Positions 1-13,899 of a stretch of DNA of 64,000 nucleotides are shown piece by piece (the stretch's first letter is position 1; each line of letters opens with the position of its first letter). The position numbers and the translations under genes were made by a program. Source of the stretch: Microthyrium microscopicum (lineage: Eukaryota; Ascomycota; Dothideomycetes; Microthyriales; Microthyriaceae); NCBI GenBank assembly GCA_010405405.1, contig MU004230.1, positions 4,045,132-4,109,131 of the forward strand. The letters are read 5' to 3'. The notes below the pieces were generated by a model, which was not told the origin of the DNA, searched no databases, and saw only the letters and a program-made list of their open reading frames with translations.

Positions 1-3000
1 TAATATAATAATAATAAAAATTAGTAATTTATAAATAGACCTATTCTTTTTTAAAAAGCGTTATTTTACTTTACTATTAATAAGTAAATTAAATAAGATT
101 ATAGCTTTAAACTTATAAAAGATGTTTAATATACTTAATAGTAAGAAATAATAAATTATATTACTAAATTAACTTTTTACTTTAATATAAGTAAGTTTAC
201 TCTATATACTTAAGATTATTAAATAAATAAAATTAAGGCTTATACTTAAATTTAGATATTAACTTAGAAAACTTTATAAATAAGTATTATTTATTTAAAC
301 CTTATAAAAAAACTAAGTAAGAAGTTAAATAAGATTATTAAATTATTCTTTTAAACTTTTAGTTCTTAAAAACTTATTAAGATAATAAAGAATATTCTTT
401 AAAAATAGAGATAATATTTAACTAAGTTTAAGATACTTTTTAATAGTTTATTTTCTAGAAAACTAAGTAAGTATAATACTTAGACTAAGAGTCTTCTTTA
501 TATTTTTAAGGCTAGTAAGAATATTCTTTTATTAAATTCTACTCTACTTAAGTAGTAAAAAATTACTAAAATTAAAGAATATTTTCCTATTAAATAATAT
601 CTCTTATAAGCTAACTTAATCTAATAATAGGCTATAAAAGAGTTTAAAATACTTAAAAGTTTATCTTACTTCTTTATTTACTTTTAACTTATATTTAGTA
701 TTAAAAAAGATATACTTAAAGTTAGTATTTAGTAGAATTATATATTATAAGTTTTATTTACTAAGAAATTTATTTATTATCTTTATATCTTATAAACTTA
801 AATAAATTTTATACCTACTAATTATAAAATAGGTATCTAAATCTAAGAAAGCTTTAAAGAATAAATTACTTTTAAAACTAAGTATAAATATAATACTATT
901 TCTAATCTTATAGTTAATATTTTAGCCTTTAAATAAAAAATTATTAAATATAATATAGACTTTTATAAGAATATATATAATACTTATAGCGCTTATAGGC
1001 TAGAGTAACTTAATAAGATTTTCTTTAATTTTAAGAAAAATAAAAAGTTTACTTTAGATACTAATTTTAAGAAATATTTTAAAAGAGTTAATAATAATAG
1101 CTATACTAATAATAAGCTTAAGTTAAATAATAAAAATTTAGAATAGCTTAATACTATAAATAGCTATAGTTATTATCCTAAAGAATAATATAATACTTAA
1201 CGTTCTAAGAAATTTAATTCTAATAAAAAGTTATAACTCTTTTATAAAAAGGACTTTAAAGATAGAAAAGCTCTTATAAATAACTCTAAACTTAAGTACT
1301 AGAATTATAGTAAACTTAGCTACTATATTATAAATTATAAAAAGCTTAACTAGTAATAATAAAGTTTAAAAAACTACTATTACTAAAAGATAAATAAGAA
1401 TTTTCTAACTTAGAACTAGAATATTCTACTTATCTATATAATAACTAATAAGCTTTCTTTAACTATATAAGTAGATATAGTAATACTTTTTTATATTTAC
1501 CTATTTACTTATATTATAAAAATTATTCTATTAAGACTATAATTCTTTTAGACTTAGAAGCTAATTCTATTTATATTAATTAAAAGATTATTAAGAAACT
1601 TAAAGCTTTTATAATACTTATTTTAGAAAAAGAAGTTACTCTTATAGATAGCTATATAGTTATAACTTTCTTTAAGATTTACTTACTTTATTATATTAAG
1701 ACCTTTTATAGTTATTTTAAGGCTTATATTCTAAATATTCTTAATCTTAATATTATTTTTAAACTCTTATAGTTTTAGTTATATAATTTATAGATTAATT
1801 AGATAATAGAGCAAATTAAGCTTATAAAGTAATACTTAAGAAGCTTATATATTTATAAACTTACTATAAGACGCTAAGTAGAGCTTTTTTAGAATAAGGA
1901 AAGCTATCTAAAATAAATAGAATAGTTTATAGCTAGCTTTCTCTACATAATTTTTTAAATACTTTAAAATAAAGTAAAAAGAGTAAAAAATAAAGTTAAA
2001 AGCGTTTTTTAATTAATTAGAAGAATATAGAAATAGCTTAATATCTTCTTAATAACTAATAACCTTAATATTAATAAACTTACTCTAAAAGATAAAGGTT
2101 TATAAAAATTTTTAAATAATTACTATAGGTCCTTTTATTATATTTTTCTTAAATTCTTACTATATTCTAAGTTTAATTATAAAATTTTTACTAAAAATGC
2201 TTCTCTTTATAATTAAGCTTATTATTAAATATCTAGCCTATAATTAAAAGAGTAGAAAAAGTAGATTTAGAAACTACTTATTAAAGAACTTATTAAAGTT
2301 TTAAAAAGTTCTTAAGGTTTCTTTATCTTATTTATACTAAAGCTAGAAGGAAAATAAAGAATATATATTAACTATTATTTACTTAATATAGTTATATATA
2401 AGGATACTTATTCTTTATTATAAATTAATAAGTATTTTAATACTATTAGTAGAGTAAGATTCTTCTCTAAGCTTAATCTCTTATTAAGCTATTAGTAAGT
2501 CTATATAGTAGAAAAAGATATTAAGAAAATAGCTTTTAATACTAAGTCTAGAAAGTATAAGTTTCTTATTATATCTTTTAGATTAATAAATATACTATTA
2601 TTCTTTTAGTATATAATAAATATTCTTTTTTAACTTTTTCTATTAACTTATATAGTTATTTACTTAAATAATATTATTATTTACTTAGATACTATAAAAG
2701 AATATTATAAGTATATTACTTAGATTCTAAAGATTCTTTAAGATAATAAGCTCTATACTTATTTTAATAAATATATCTTTAGAATTAAGAAAATTAAATT
2801 TTATAGCTATAAAGTAAGAGGTTAATAAATTTAATCTTTATATAAAAAGACTATCTTAATTAAGTTCTAGCCTATACTTAAGAATATATATAAAATATAT
2901 TAATTTCTTAGTTTTACTTTATACTATTAATAATATATTAAGAACTTTATTAAGATTACTATTCTTATTTTTAACCTTTTAAAGAAGGCTAATCTAGATA

Positions 3001-5280
3001 TTAAGAAGAAAAAGTACTACCTTATTACTTAGACTTATTAATATACTATAGCTTTTAATAGAATTAAGACTTTATTAATCTTATTACTTATTTTAGTAGT
3101 ATATAATTTATAAAAGCCTATAAAGCTTTAGATAAATACTTTAGATTATATAATTAGCTATAAGCTAGTATAAGAAAATAATTAGAGTAAATAGTACTTA
3201 GTTACCTTTAATAGCTATAAGCTAAGTAAAGCTAAACTAAATTATTTAATATATAAGAAAGAGCTTCTTATAGTTAAAAATATAATTAGAAGATACTAAT
3301 ACTATTTTTTAAAGAAAACTACTAAAGTAATTATAAATTATAATAACTTATAGTATATAAATATAATTAAGAATAATACTTAATATATTATTTAATAAAT
3401 TAAAGAGTTCTAAGAATTTAATTTTATCTTTATATATTATAAAGGTTTCTAAGTAGTAATTCTTAATACTCTTAGTTATTACTTAAACTTTTAAGAAAAA
3501 TAAATTAATACTATTTAGGAAATAGAGCCTAAAGATAATAATAATAACTTATCTTTTAAAGCGTAAGTTACTCTATTAGAATTCTTATAAAAGTAAGAAG
3601 AATAAAAAGTTCTTTATATATAGAGCTTATAAAAAGTATTAAAAAAGAAAGATTATACTATCTCTATTAGTATATAGAAAAGGCTTTAAAAATATATTCT
3701 TAATTATTTTTAGATTAACTTTAATAATAATATTAAAAGAAAATATAGATATTTATTCTTAAAAAAAGATTCTACTAAAACTAAGATATTTACTAATTTA
3801 TTTTATATTTACTTTCTCTATTACTAAGACCTTATTAAGAAAGTATATAATTAATATAAGTACTTATTATATATAAGCTTTACTAATATCCTTAAATTAA
3901 AAGGTTAATAGCTAGAAATAAAAGCTAACTTCTAAAAATTTATTAAGTTTTATTCTATATATTAAGTTTAATAGATAAATTAAAGTAAGCCTAAATATAA
4001 GTCTTATTATTAAGTATAAAACTTATAGCTATTTAAGGCTTAAAGAATTAACTTAATTAATAAACTTTTATAGAGTCTTTTTAAGAATTAGTATATTATC
4101 TATATAATTAACTATACTATAGAATAACTTATTATAAAAGTAATACTAAATACTACTATTTCTATAGTTATAGAATTTATTTATAAAAAATTTATTTTAG
4201 AATATAGTCCTCTTTAATTATTAACTTTAAATAATAGACTTTAATTTATTTTAAACATAATTCTATTCTTATTATAATAAATAAAGACTAAGTACTACTT
4301 AATAGCTCTATATAATTCTTAGTTTAATAAGAAAGTTAAGAAATTTAATAGCCTATTAGGTATATTTCTAATTAAGTTCTTAAAAAGAAAACTTATAGCT
4401 AGTTAGGATTTATATCTAGATTAAGTAGTTTATACTACTAAGATATAAGCTTATACTATATTAGAAATATCTTTCTTCTTTCTTATTTATAAAAGAGATT
4501 CTAAAGACTTTAAAATAAGCTAAGTAAAGAAAGATAAATAGGCTAAATTAACTAGTACTATACTTCTTATCTATATAATTATTAAAAATTACTTAAAGAA
4601 AGTTAAAACTATTAAGTAAGTCTATTATAACGCTTTATTAAAATAAGCTATAACCTTAAACCTTATTAATAATAATATAATTTTAAAAGAGGACTTTATT
4701 ATTAAGTTCTTTATAAGTTCTTATATACTTCTTAAAAACTTAAATAAAACTAAGTTCTAAGTAGTATAGTTTAGCTCTTATAAAGTCTTAAAGGCTTATC
4801 TTTTAGAAATATATATTCTTAAAATACTTAATAGAAGAGTACTTAGAAACTTTATTTATGAAAATTACCTTATATAAGTATATATATAAAAAGAAAATAA
4901 ATATTATTATTAGAATTAGCTATACTCTAAGTATAAGTAACTAAATAAAGATAACCTTAAAGGCGTTTTAAATAAAGAGTATAGAAGTAAAATAAATATA
5001 TCTATTATAACTAAAAAAAACTAGCTTAATAGATTAAGAAATTTTTTAATAGAGTTAATTAATATTAAGAAGTCTAGTATTAGGAGATATTACTTAAGTT
5101 TACCTACTATTTCTTTTAATTTTATAAAAAAAGTTTAGAAAGCTAAAGTAAGTATTTATAGATAAGAAAAGAAACGTTTCGTAGTAATTATTTATAATTT
5201 AAGTAGTAACTTAAAGACTTCTATAGTATTAAAATATATTCTTCTTAATCTAATTTTAGTTTTAGTATAAAGTAATTTAA
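1..5280 (+). mobile_element. RIP-degraded Ty3/gypsy retrotransposon relic (copy 1)
   Basis: This AT-rich block has almost no CA or TG dinucleotides. Read on the + strand through many stop codons it keeps the order of a gypsy polyprotein. A zinc-knuckle-like segment lies near 1288-1345, where expected Cys codons read Tyr, Trp reads stop and Gly reads Ser. A protease-like segment around 1540-1600 reads ILLDLEANSIYIN. The reverse-transcriptase region is about 2290-2880 and RNase H about 3130-3500, where KAKLNYLIYKKELL resembles the family's usual 'AELNYxIxDKELL' stretch. Integrase-like sequence is near 4170-4360. The coding outline becomes unclear before about 250 and after about 4500. It is certainly non-functional. 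The order of domains supports Ty3/gypsy rather than copia; the exact ends are inferred. Confidence 0.75.
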
Positions 5281-5287
5281 AGTAGAT

Positions 5288-5490
5288 ATTACGAATCCTC
5301 TCCGTTAAGATCTCTTTATAAGATCTCTAGTATCTCTATTACGTAATGCTAAGGGCTTAGCACCTAAGGTTTAGCTAGCATAGAGCTTATCTCCTACTAG
5401 CCCTAATCCCTCTTCTAGATTCTTTATCTTAGTTTTTTTAAATTATATCTATATCTAGATTGTATCCTTGTATCTATAGCTCCCTAATAT
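5288..5490 (+). repeat. ~200 bp direct repeat, copy A (probable LTR remnant)
   Basis: The segment recurs at 19590-19788 in the same orientation. Both share blocks such as TTATAAGATCTCTAGTATCT, TACGTAATGCTAA and GAGCTTATCTCCTACTAGCC, and both end in ATAGCTCCCTAATA. Differences are largely transitions, as RIP would produce. Two directly oriented copies flanking retroelement sequence suggest LTRs of one element, or LTRs of two related elements. It also retains more CA/TG and CG than the surrounding sequence. Confidence 0.7.
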
Positions 5491-8400
5491 AAAACTAAGA
5501 CTACTCTAATATTTAAAAACCTATTTTTAAAACGTGCCTACTAATATTACAAGATTTAATAGTTTACGCGTCTAAAATCTACTATTCTATATAAAAACTA
5601 GGTTTTAAGACCTATAAGAATAATAACCCTATTAGCGTAGAGATTTATATATAAGGACTAAATAGATCTATAAGTATAGACTAATTAGTAATTAAGGAGA
5701 AAATCTTAGCGTCTTCTACCTTATATTTACTAGACCTATAGTAATAGCTTTGTCCTATACCTATATCTCCTCCTATATACTTAAATTAATAGTAATAAAC
5801 CTAAACTAAGAATTACTTTTAATTAAAACGCCTAAACCCTTTTCTAAACTTACTACTCTAATAAAGTAAATTATTTAGAAGACCTTAGCTAAACTCTATA
5901 TACTAGTGCTACTTACTCGTTATTATATAATACTAACCCTATAGACTATATCTAGCAAACTAATTAGTAGTCCCTAGTTAAAGATATGCTTATAATCTAA
6001 AATTTAATAGCTTTAAGAGACTTAATCTACTATGTAGTAGTTAAATACTAACGACCTTAATAGCGATAATAATATACTTATACTACCTCGTAGCTATAGC
6101 TAGCGCTGTTCTTTTATCTATTTCTACTACCCTTCTCTAGCCTAAGTCTTAATTCTATTAAATGTTATTAAATAAATTAAAAATAGTGCTTAAGGTATAT
6201 TTAAAAAGGATAAAGGTAAGAAAGCAGTACGTTATAATATATAACTATATTTACTAGACTAAGATTAGATTAATTAGATTGCCCTTAAAGGTTAATTCTT
6301 ATAATACTTTGTAATATATATTAGTATTACTCTATAAAATTAAACCTATATTATCTTTATATACCTTATATAAGACTAAGTAGCATTCTAAGTATAAGAG
6401 TCTTTAAACCTAAAAGGAAAAATTAAACTTATACTTATTAACTTTATTATACTTTATTATATTTAAAACAAAATAGAGCTAAAGGTTATTAAAGATAGAA
6501 TAAGCTTTGTTTATAGCGTAAGCTTTTATGCTAATACTTAGTTTAAGTAATTCTATAACTATATTAAATCTATCTAAGCTATAAGTATTACTTTTAAAGC
6601 TATATATATTAACTTAGTAAATTTATTAAAAGAATACTAATATATATATAAATCTTATTTATTATCTTTTAGCTACGCTAATAGGCTATATAGATGCTAC
6701 TCTTACTTTTAGAAAAACCCCTATAGAGAAAACCTATAGTATTCCTTTAGTTGCCTTTTAGTAGCCTTATTCTATTATTATTATAATATCCTCTTAATTT
6801 ACTACTTCTAAATAAAAGGACTTATATTATCTCTCTATAAACTATAAGCCTATTAAAGGAATTCTAGTTAGTAGATTAATATAGTAAGTAACTAGTAGTT
6901 GCTAACTATTAAGAGCTCTATATAGCTTAAATATACTATATATTATATAGATTCTATGCTATATACTAAAATCTTAATCCTTAATACTATTCTTATTATT
7001 AGTTTCCCTTTTAGAGCTTATTTATTACTTAATTACTTAAAGCTATAGCGTCTCCTAAAATAGGTTAGATCTAGCTTCTTAGCGCCTATTTCTATTTAGT
7101 ATTACCTTATTATTAAGTTTTACTATTATAGTTTAATAAGTTTTTATTAATCTTTCTCTTCTTAAAGGCTTATAGCTATTATCCTTATATAGTTAACTTT
7201 CTATATAGTTTTATAATAAGTATATATAATACATATTTCTAAGTTTTTATAATTAATTTTTACTCTTAATAGGCTTTAATATTACTATAGCCTTTAGCTA
7301 TATTAAGCCCTCTTTTTTAATATCTATTAAGTAGAGTATCTATAATACTCTTTAACTAAGTTTTCTTTATTAATCTATACTCTTTAATACTATATAATAG
7401 GCTATTAAATAGCTACTTCTAAGTTTTTAATAATCTATATAATCTACCTTTAAGATATAAAATATTTTAAATCTACGTAGTTTTAGTTATTTCTTCCTCT
7501 CTAAGTTTCTATTATATTTCCTACTCTTCTTAATTCCTCTTCTAAGAATAAGTTCTTTATAGGCTTTCCTCTCTTTTCTTTCTCTTACTTTTAGGTACTT
7601 AATAAATATTTTATACTTATAAGCATTTTTTTTCTATCGTCTCTAAAGAAAGTAAAAACTACTCTATTTATAAATATTAAAAATACTACTTTATTTTTAA
7701 ATATAAAATTAGCTAGTTCTATCTTAGTTTTTATTATAAGTCTTTTAGTATTCTTTTATATATAGTATTAACTATTATAATATAGACTATATATATCTTT
7801 AATATAAGAATTTATCTACGCTATCTTTAAGTATTATACTATTATATAGAGTTACTTAATAGTAAGTATTTAGTTAGTCTTAATATATTTATTATAGTAA
7901 TTACTTATATTTATAGTTAGGCTAACTCTAGCTAGCGTTCTTACTTTTATTATAAAGAGTAACGTTCTAAGTATAAGGCTATAAGTATATCTTTATTCTT
8001 AATCTTCTACCTTTTTTAATATTATAATAAGGTATTAGTAAAGTTAAAGAAGTAAAGTAAGTACTTTTAATACGTCTTTAATAAGATAATAGCTAACTTA
8101 GTTAACTCTTATTAAGATATTAAGAAGTACGTATTATTAAGTATAAATAAAAAGGCTACTAAGTAAATAAAGATTATAAAGAGTTTAGTAAGTAAGTTTG
8201 CTAGCTATAAGGCTTAGTTTACTTTTACTATAACCTTACTAACGTAATAAAAGAAGAAGAAGCTAAAGATTAATATAGCTATGCTAGCTACTAATTTAGC
8301 TTACTTATAAGCTATTTTACTAAAGCTTTATACTTAAAGTATAAAGATAGATTTATTAATAAAGATATTCTAATTATTAAGTAGGGTAGTATTATTATTT

Positions 8401-8900
8401 AATAAAGAGTAGTAGATAAATATAGAATAAAATTAATTATATTCTTAGACTTAGCTATTTCTTTTATAATTATATATTACTAGCCTATTAATACTATAGT
8501 ATTATAGTTAATTATTTATAGGATCCTTAAGTCTTAGTAGTTTTTTATATATCTTAAGGTTTATTTCTATAATTTTTTTAGTTAGCCTAAATTACTAAAG
8601 AGCTTTACTCTTTAGTAGCTATCTAGCTACTACCTAAGTATCCCTTAGATTAGAGAATATATAAGCTTTATTTAGTATTATTACTTATTCTAGTAATCTT
8701 TCTCTATAATATTATAAATAGTTTAGTAATATATAATAAACTATTTATTACTAGTAACTATATAAATACTATAATAGAGAGATTATTAGTACCTATATGC
8801 TATATAGCTAGTTATTAAGTCTAATAACTTTTAATTATATAAGGAAGAGCGCTATTACTTATACTTTATTAAGACTATTATAAAGCTTAATTAGTTAGTT
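5491..8900. other. AT-rich RIP-altered sequence, no identifiable element
   Basis: There is no open frame of useful length on either strand, and I could not match any translated stretch to a transposon domain. CA and TG are strongly depleted. It probably holds internal or leader sequence of the element whose LTR precedes it, plus the 3' part of the LINE relic that follows. That assignment rests on position only. Confidence 0.5.
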
Positions 8901-11900
8901 ACTTTATAACGTTCTTTACGTTATAATAGTATATTACTACGTCCTTATAAGCTATACTTAAGTATTTATTTAGAGCTTATAATAATATATCCTAATTAAA
9001 GATATCTCTAGCTCTAATTTAGTTTTTACTTTTTTCTTTTTTTATAGCGTACTATCTATTAGTTATATTACTTATTTATAATTAGTATTTTACTTCTACT
9101 TTATTTTTAATCTCTTCTTTTATTACTTTAGTACGTTAACTTCTTAAGCTATAACCTTAGTTATGTATATCTATACTAGTTTAAGTATTACTAGGCTTCT
9201 TAGTTATTACTACTAAAAAGGTATTCTTTAATTTCTTAGGAGATTTATCTAGTATACTTTAGTAATAATTTTATTTATCTTTTATATTACTATTAAGTCT
9301 TTATTCTTATTAGTATATTCCTCTATTAAAATTATAACATTTATCTAAAGTAGTTTAATCCTTATTTCCTTATTTAATAAAGTAATAAAAGTTCTTTAGT
9401 ATCTTTCTATTATTTTATAAAGTATATTATTCTAAACTACTACTAATAATTTATAATAATTCTCTAGCACCTTAAAAGATAGTAATCCTAGACTTTATAC
9501 TTATACTCTATATATAAAAGTTAGCTTAATAACTACTATATAAAGGAGCTTTATCTTTCTAAAGACTAGTCTCTATCCTAACTATACTATTCTTAAAAGT
9601 ACTATTACTTACTTAAATCCTTTAGTTCTAGTCTTTTTAATATAGTCTTTTTAGTTTATTCTTTTATTTATCTATATACTTAGTACCTTAATACTCTCTA
9701 GTATAAGCTTAATAAATATATTATCTACTATTATTATAAATTATAAGTCTACTTTTAAGTAGTAAATATTCTAAATAAAGTATATTACTTAATACTTATT
9801 AAAGGCAAACTTTATATTATATTTATTTACTTAGTTAGCATATTTTTAGTAGGCCTCTTTTAGTCTTATATAGTTCTTTTAGATAGTATTACCCTATATA
9901 ACTAATATAATATTATCTATAAACCTAAATCTAAAAATATTATTACTTATATCTTAGAAGTATTCTAGTAGTTCTAATATAAAAAAGAGGAAGAGAATAA
10001 ATAAAAGGAGAGATCTCTAGAGAATTTCTATATTAGTTATTATTACTAAGCTTTAATACTTAGTAAATATAATTTAGGTTATATAATTAGTAGTAAAGCT
10101 TACTACTATATTAATTAGCTATTAAAAGACTCCCTTTATCTCTAAGATATAAAGGAGTCTCCTTAAATTAACGTTATTATACGCTCCTTAAAAGTTAAGG
10201 CTAAGTACTAATACTATAACTTTTACGTTTCTCTTTTATACTACCTTAATAGTACTTCTTAGAAGCTATACTATTATTAATATTCTAACTACCCTACCCT
10301 AGCCTCTATCTAATTTTAAAATAATAGGTTATTATCTTTTATAAGTTAGGTAAGTCTATTAGTAATAATCTTTTTAACTAACTTCACTATAATATTCTTA
10401 AGGACGATTAGTTAATAGGCTAATAGTAGTAAGTAATTTTTCTTACCTAGCTTTTTTAGTACTAATATATAGGATTACTTTAGGTATTCTAAGATTATAC
10501 TACTTATTAGTATTCTGCTAATTATAGGTACTAGTCTTTTACTTAATTTTATTAGTTTTAGATTATTACTCTCCTTTTTAGGCTATGCCTTAAGCCTAAG
10601 AGCCTTTAGAACCTTATTTAGTATATTAATAAGTCCTATCGCTTTATAATTTAAGAGGCTACTAATTATATAATCTATTTCTTTTATTATTACCTTATAG
10701 TCTATTTCTAATTCTAAGAATAGAATAGCGTCCTTTATATTACTTAGGTTTACTATCCTAGTTTAAGAAAAGAACTTTATAGATAGTATATTTATCTTAC
10801 CTTAATTATTATAGATATAGTTATTACTAGTTATCTATCTAAGTATTAGTAAGTATAGGTCTTTCTTTAGTTTGCTAGCTTTAGCTCTTATTTACTTACT
10901 TATTCTTTATAAGCCTTAGTTCTTATAGTACCTATAATCCTTTATAATCTCTCTTATAAAAGTCTACTAAGATACTACTTTATTTTAATATAGAGATTTC
11001 CTTAGCTAAGCTATAATTAATTTATATATATACTTATCTTAATTATTCTCTATCTAAAAGTATTTTCTCTTTATATAGCGCTTTTCTTATATTAGTAAAG
11101 TAGTTATAGGTAACTATCTATATAAAGCTTACTTTAAAGGTTTTACTTTTAGGTAGTAAATCTTTAGTACTTCTATTATTACTCTATATAGAGCCTCTAT
11201 TAATATATCTTTAGTATCCTATAAGCTATTATTTATATATTTAATAAATTATTCTATATCTAGTTTTTATATATTATACTATACTTTTAGCATATACTTC
11301 TCTTATTTTAGAGTAAGCTAGATTAGTACTAAAACATAATCTTCTATTAGTATTTAGATATTAACTAAGCTATAGAACTCTAATCTTTCTTAAAGAAATT
11401 AAGATATAAACGTAAAGTTAATTACTATTTCTACTACTTCTACTCCTCTTCTTTTACGTAACTTATAGGTTAGCTCTTCTTTTAGTATATCTAGGTAGAG
11501 TCTTTACTAGATTATATTATAAAGTAAAATATTTACTTAAGGTTTAGTAGCTAATACTATATCTCCTTATTAATAGTAATAATAGTTAAAGTCTCCTATT
11601 AATAGGATCTCTCCTTTTATTTTATTAATTACCTTTATTAGTATTAGGCGTTTAGTAATATAGTTATAATTATTTATTATTAAGCCTTTACTATATATAT
11701 TAATAATTATTAGTATTATATACTTATACTAAAGGCATAGTATTAAAATGAATTAGTTATAATGTCTTACTTATTAGTTTTTTATATTAAGCGCCTTACT
11801 TATTATAAAGTATACTCTTAATTAATTATTTTAGTTATATATTAGAGCATAGCTAAGAAAGTAGTACGTTCTTCCTAGCTTTATAATTTCTTTAAAGTCT

Positions 11901-13700
11901 TAGACTACTATAATTAGTTACTTAATATTATTTAATAAATTAAAGAATAGCCTTACTTCTTTCCTATTTAACCTATTATAATTATATTATATAATATTAA
12001 TACTATTTATTTAAGTCTATTATTTAGATTCTACTTATTTTATTATTAGAGGTTAGCTTAAGATTATCTATAGCCTATTCTACTCTCTTATAATTATTTC
12101 TTTATTAATCTTCTAAGGCGCTATCTCTTATAGTTTATAAGCTATTATTACCTCTATTAAAGTTAAATATACTTATAATTAATTTTTAAGTACCTTAAAC
12201 TAGGTTATTATATATCTTATTTTTTACTTTTTATAACGTTAATAGTCTTTTAAGGTTCTTAGTCCCTACTTTTCTTTTCTTTATATTATTTATTATAATA
12301 TATTTATTATTATCTATAAGCTAAATTAGTATAATTTAAGTAGGCATTATAACTTTTATCTATTCTATATATCTTTTATTCACTACCTAGAATCCTTTTA
12401 TACTCTTAAAGTAGGTTTAATATACTTTATATATATTCTTCTACTATATATAGTATTCTTAGCCTTACTCTTTCTTTCTCCTTTTTTCTCTTTTATTATT
12501 TTTATAGTTAGAATACTAAACTAAGCTTATCTTAGTATAGTCTTTAGTATTATAATTATCTATATATTTACTATAATTTAGTTTATATTAGGTATAAGCT
12601 ATTTATATATAGTTCTAGACTTAGTAGTAAAAGTACTATTTAATAATATATTTTAGATTATATAATTTAGTAAAGAGCTTCTTTGCTTTAATAATAAACT
12701 TTTTTTAAATAATCTTATTTTTTATTACTATTATTAAGTAGTATAGTATAAGTAATTCCTTAGTATATATTTTCTTATACTTTTCTAGTTCTTCTTTTGC
12801 CTATTTATACTCTACGCTTTTATAAAGCTATTAAACTACTTCTATCTTTAGGCGTTTAAACCTTATCTTATTTTTATTAACTAGTTCTTTAATTAGTTTA
12901 CTATTATCTATATTCTTACTATAAGCTACGTTTAGTTTAAGTAGAGTTTCTAAGATCTCTACTAAATAGTCTTATTATAAAACCTAAACTTTATTTAAGT
13001 TTACTTAACGTAGCCTATTTTAAATATAGTCTTTATCTAATTATATATTAACTATAATGTTAACGTTCCTACTAAGTAATAGCCTAATAGCTATTATTTA
13101 TAAGATAGTTTCCTTAATCTTTTTAAATAGCTTTACCCTATCCTACTTGTCTTCCTCTAATATATTTTTAATCGCTTTTATAATATTAATTTAGACTATT
13201 AAGCTTATAAAGAAGGCCTTTTAGTTAGAGATTAGTAAATTAGGTCCTTTCGTAACCTTTGCTTAAAAGTTAGGAGTTATTTTAATCTTAGTAATTTATT
13301 TTATAATTATATTAAGCTTTTAGTTAAGACACGCCTTAAGGTATATTAATAAAAAAGTCTTATTTATAGTTAGAGCTAGGTAAAACACTAATTATTTAAT
13401 ATAGTTTTATACTATAATAAAGAATACGTAGTATTATATAAAATTAGCTATTAGCTAGTTAAGGAATAGTTATATTAGATCCTCCTCTTTAAATATAAGT
13501 CCTTCTAATAGTACTTTAATTTCTCTCTATACTTCTATAAGTAGTAGTTTTAGGTTATCTTTTTATTTCTACATTACCTTATTTTTAATATAGATAGCCT
13601 CTATAATAATAATAGCTATTTACTATAAATCTTTATTTATCTCTATAGCGCTAACTATTATTTATATCTAGTTAAAAGTTATACTATTATAATAGTCTTA
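8900..13700 (-). mobile_element. RIP-degraded LINE (non-LTR) retrotransposon relic, antisense
   Basis: On the - strand, reading from high to low coordinates, an endonuclease-type GDFN motif is visible near 11583-11594. A reverse-transcriptase start resembling 'RPIxLLNxLxK' lies near 10590-10650 (read as AIGLINILNKVLKAL). The catalytic 'F-V-D-D' block near 9905-9940 reads RFRFIDNIILVI, so the second Asp is now Asn, as a G-to-A change gives. It is followed by a run resembling the usual 'TEENCRRLEEAH' segment. Endonuclease upstream of RT in one ORF is the layout of Tad1/I-type LINEs. Sequence from 12.4 to 13.7 kb may be ORF1, but I see no diagnostic motif. The ends are approximate. Confidence 0.65.
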
Positions 13701-13899
13701 ATAAGATAAATCTAATAATAATAGTTTTATAGAATAATTCTAAGAAATTAATCTTTTAGTACGATAATGCTCCTTTAATATTTTAGAATACTAATATAAT
13801 AAAGATAATATATTAGACTTCTCTATTATATATAACGACGCTATAATATAAAATTCCTTCTTATAATAACGTATCTATACCCTAGAAAGTAAAGCTACC

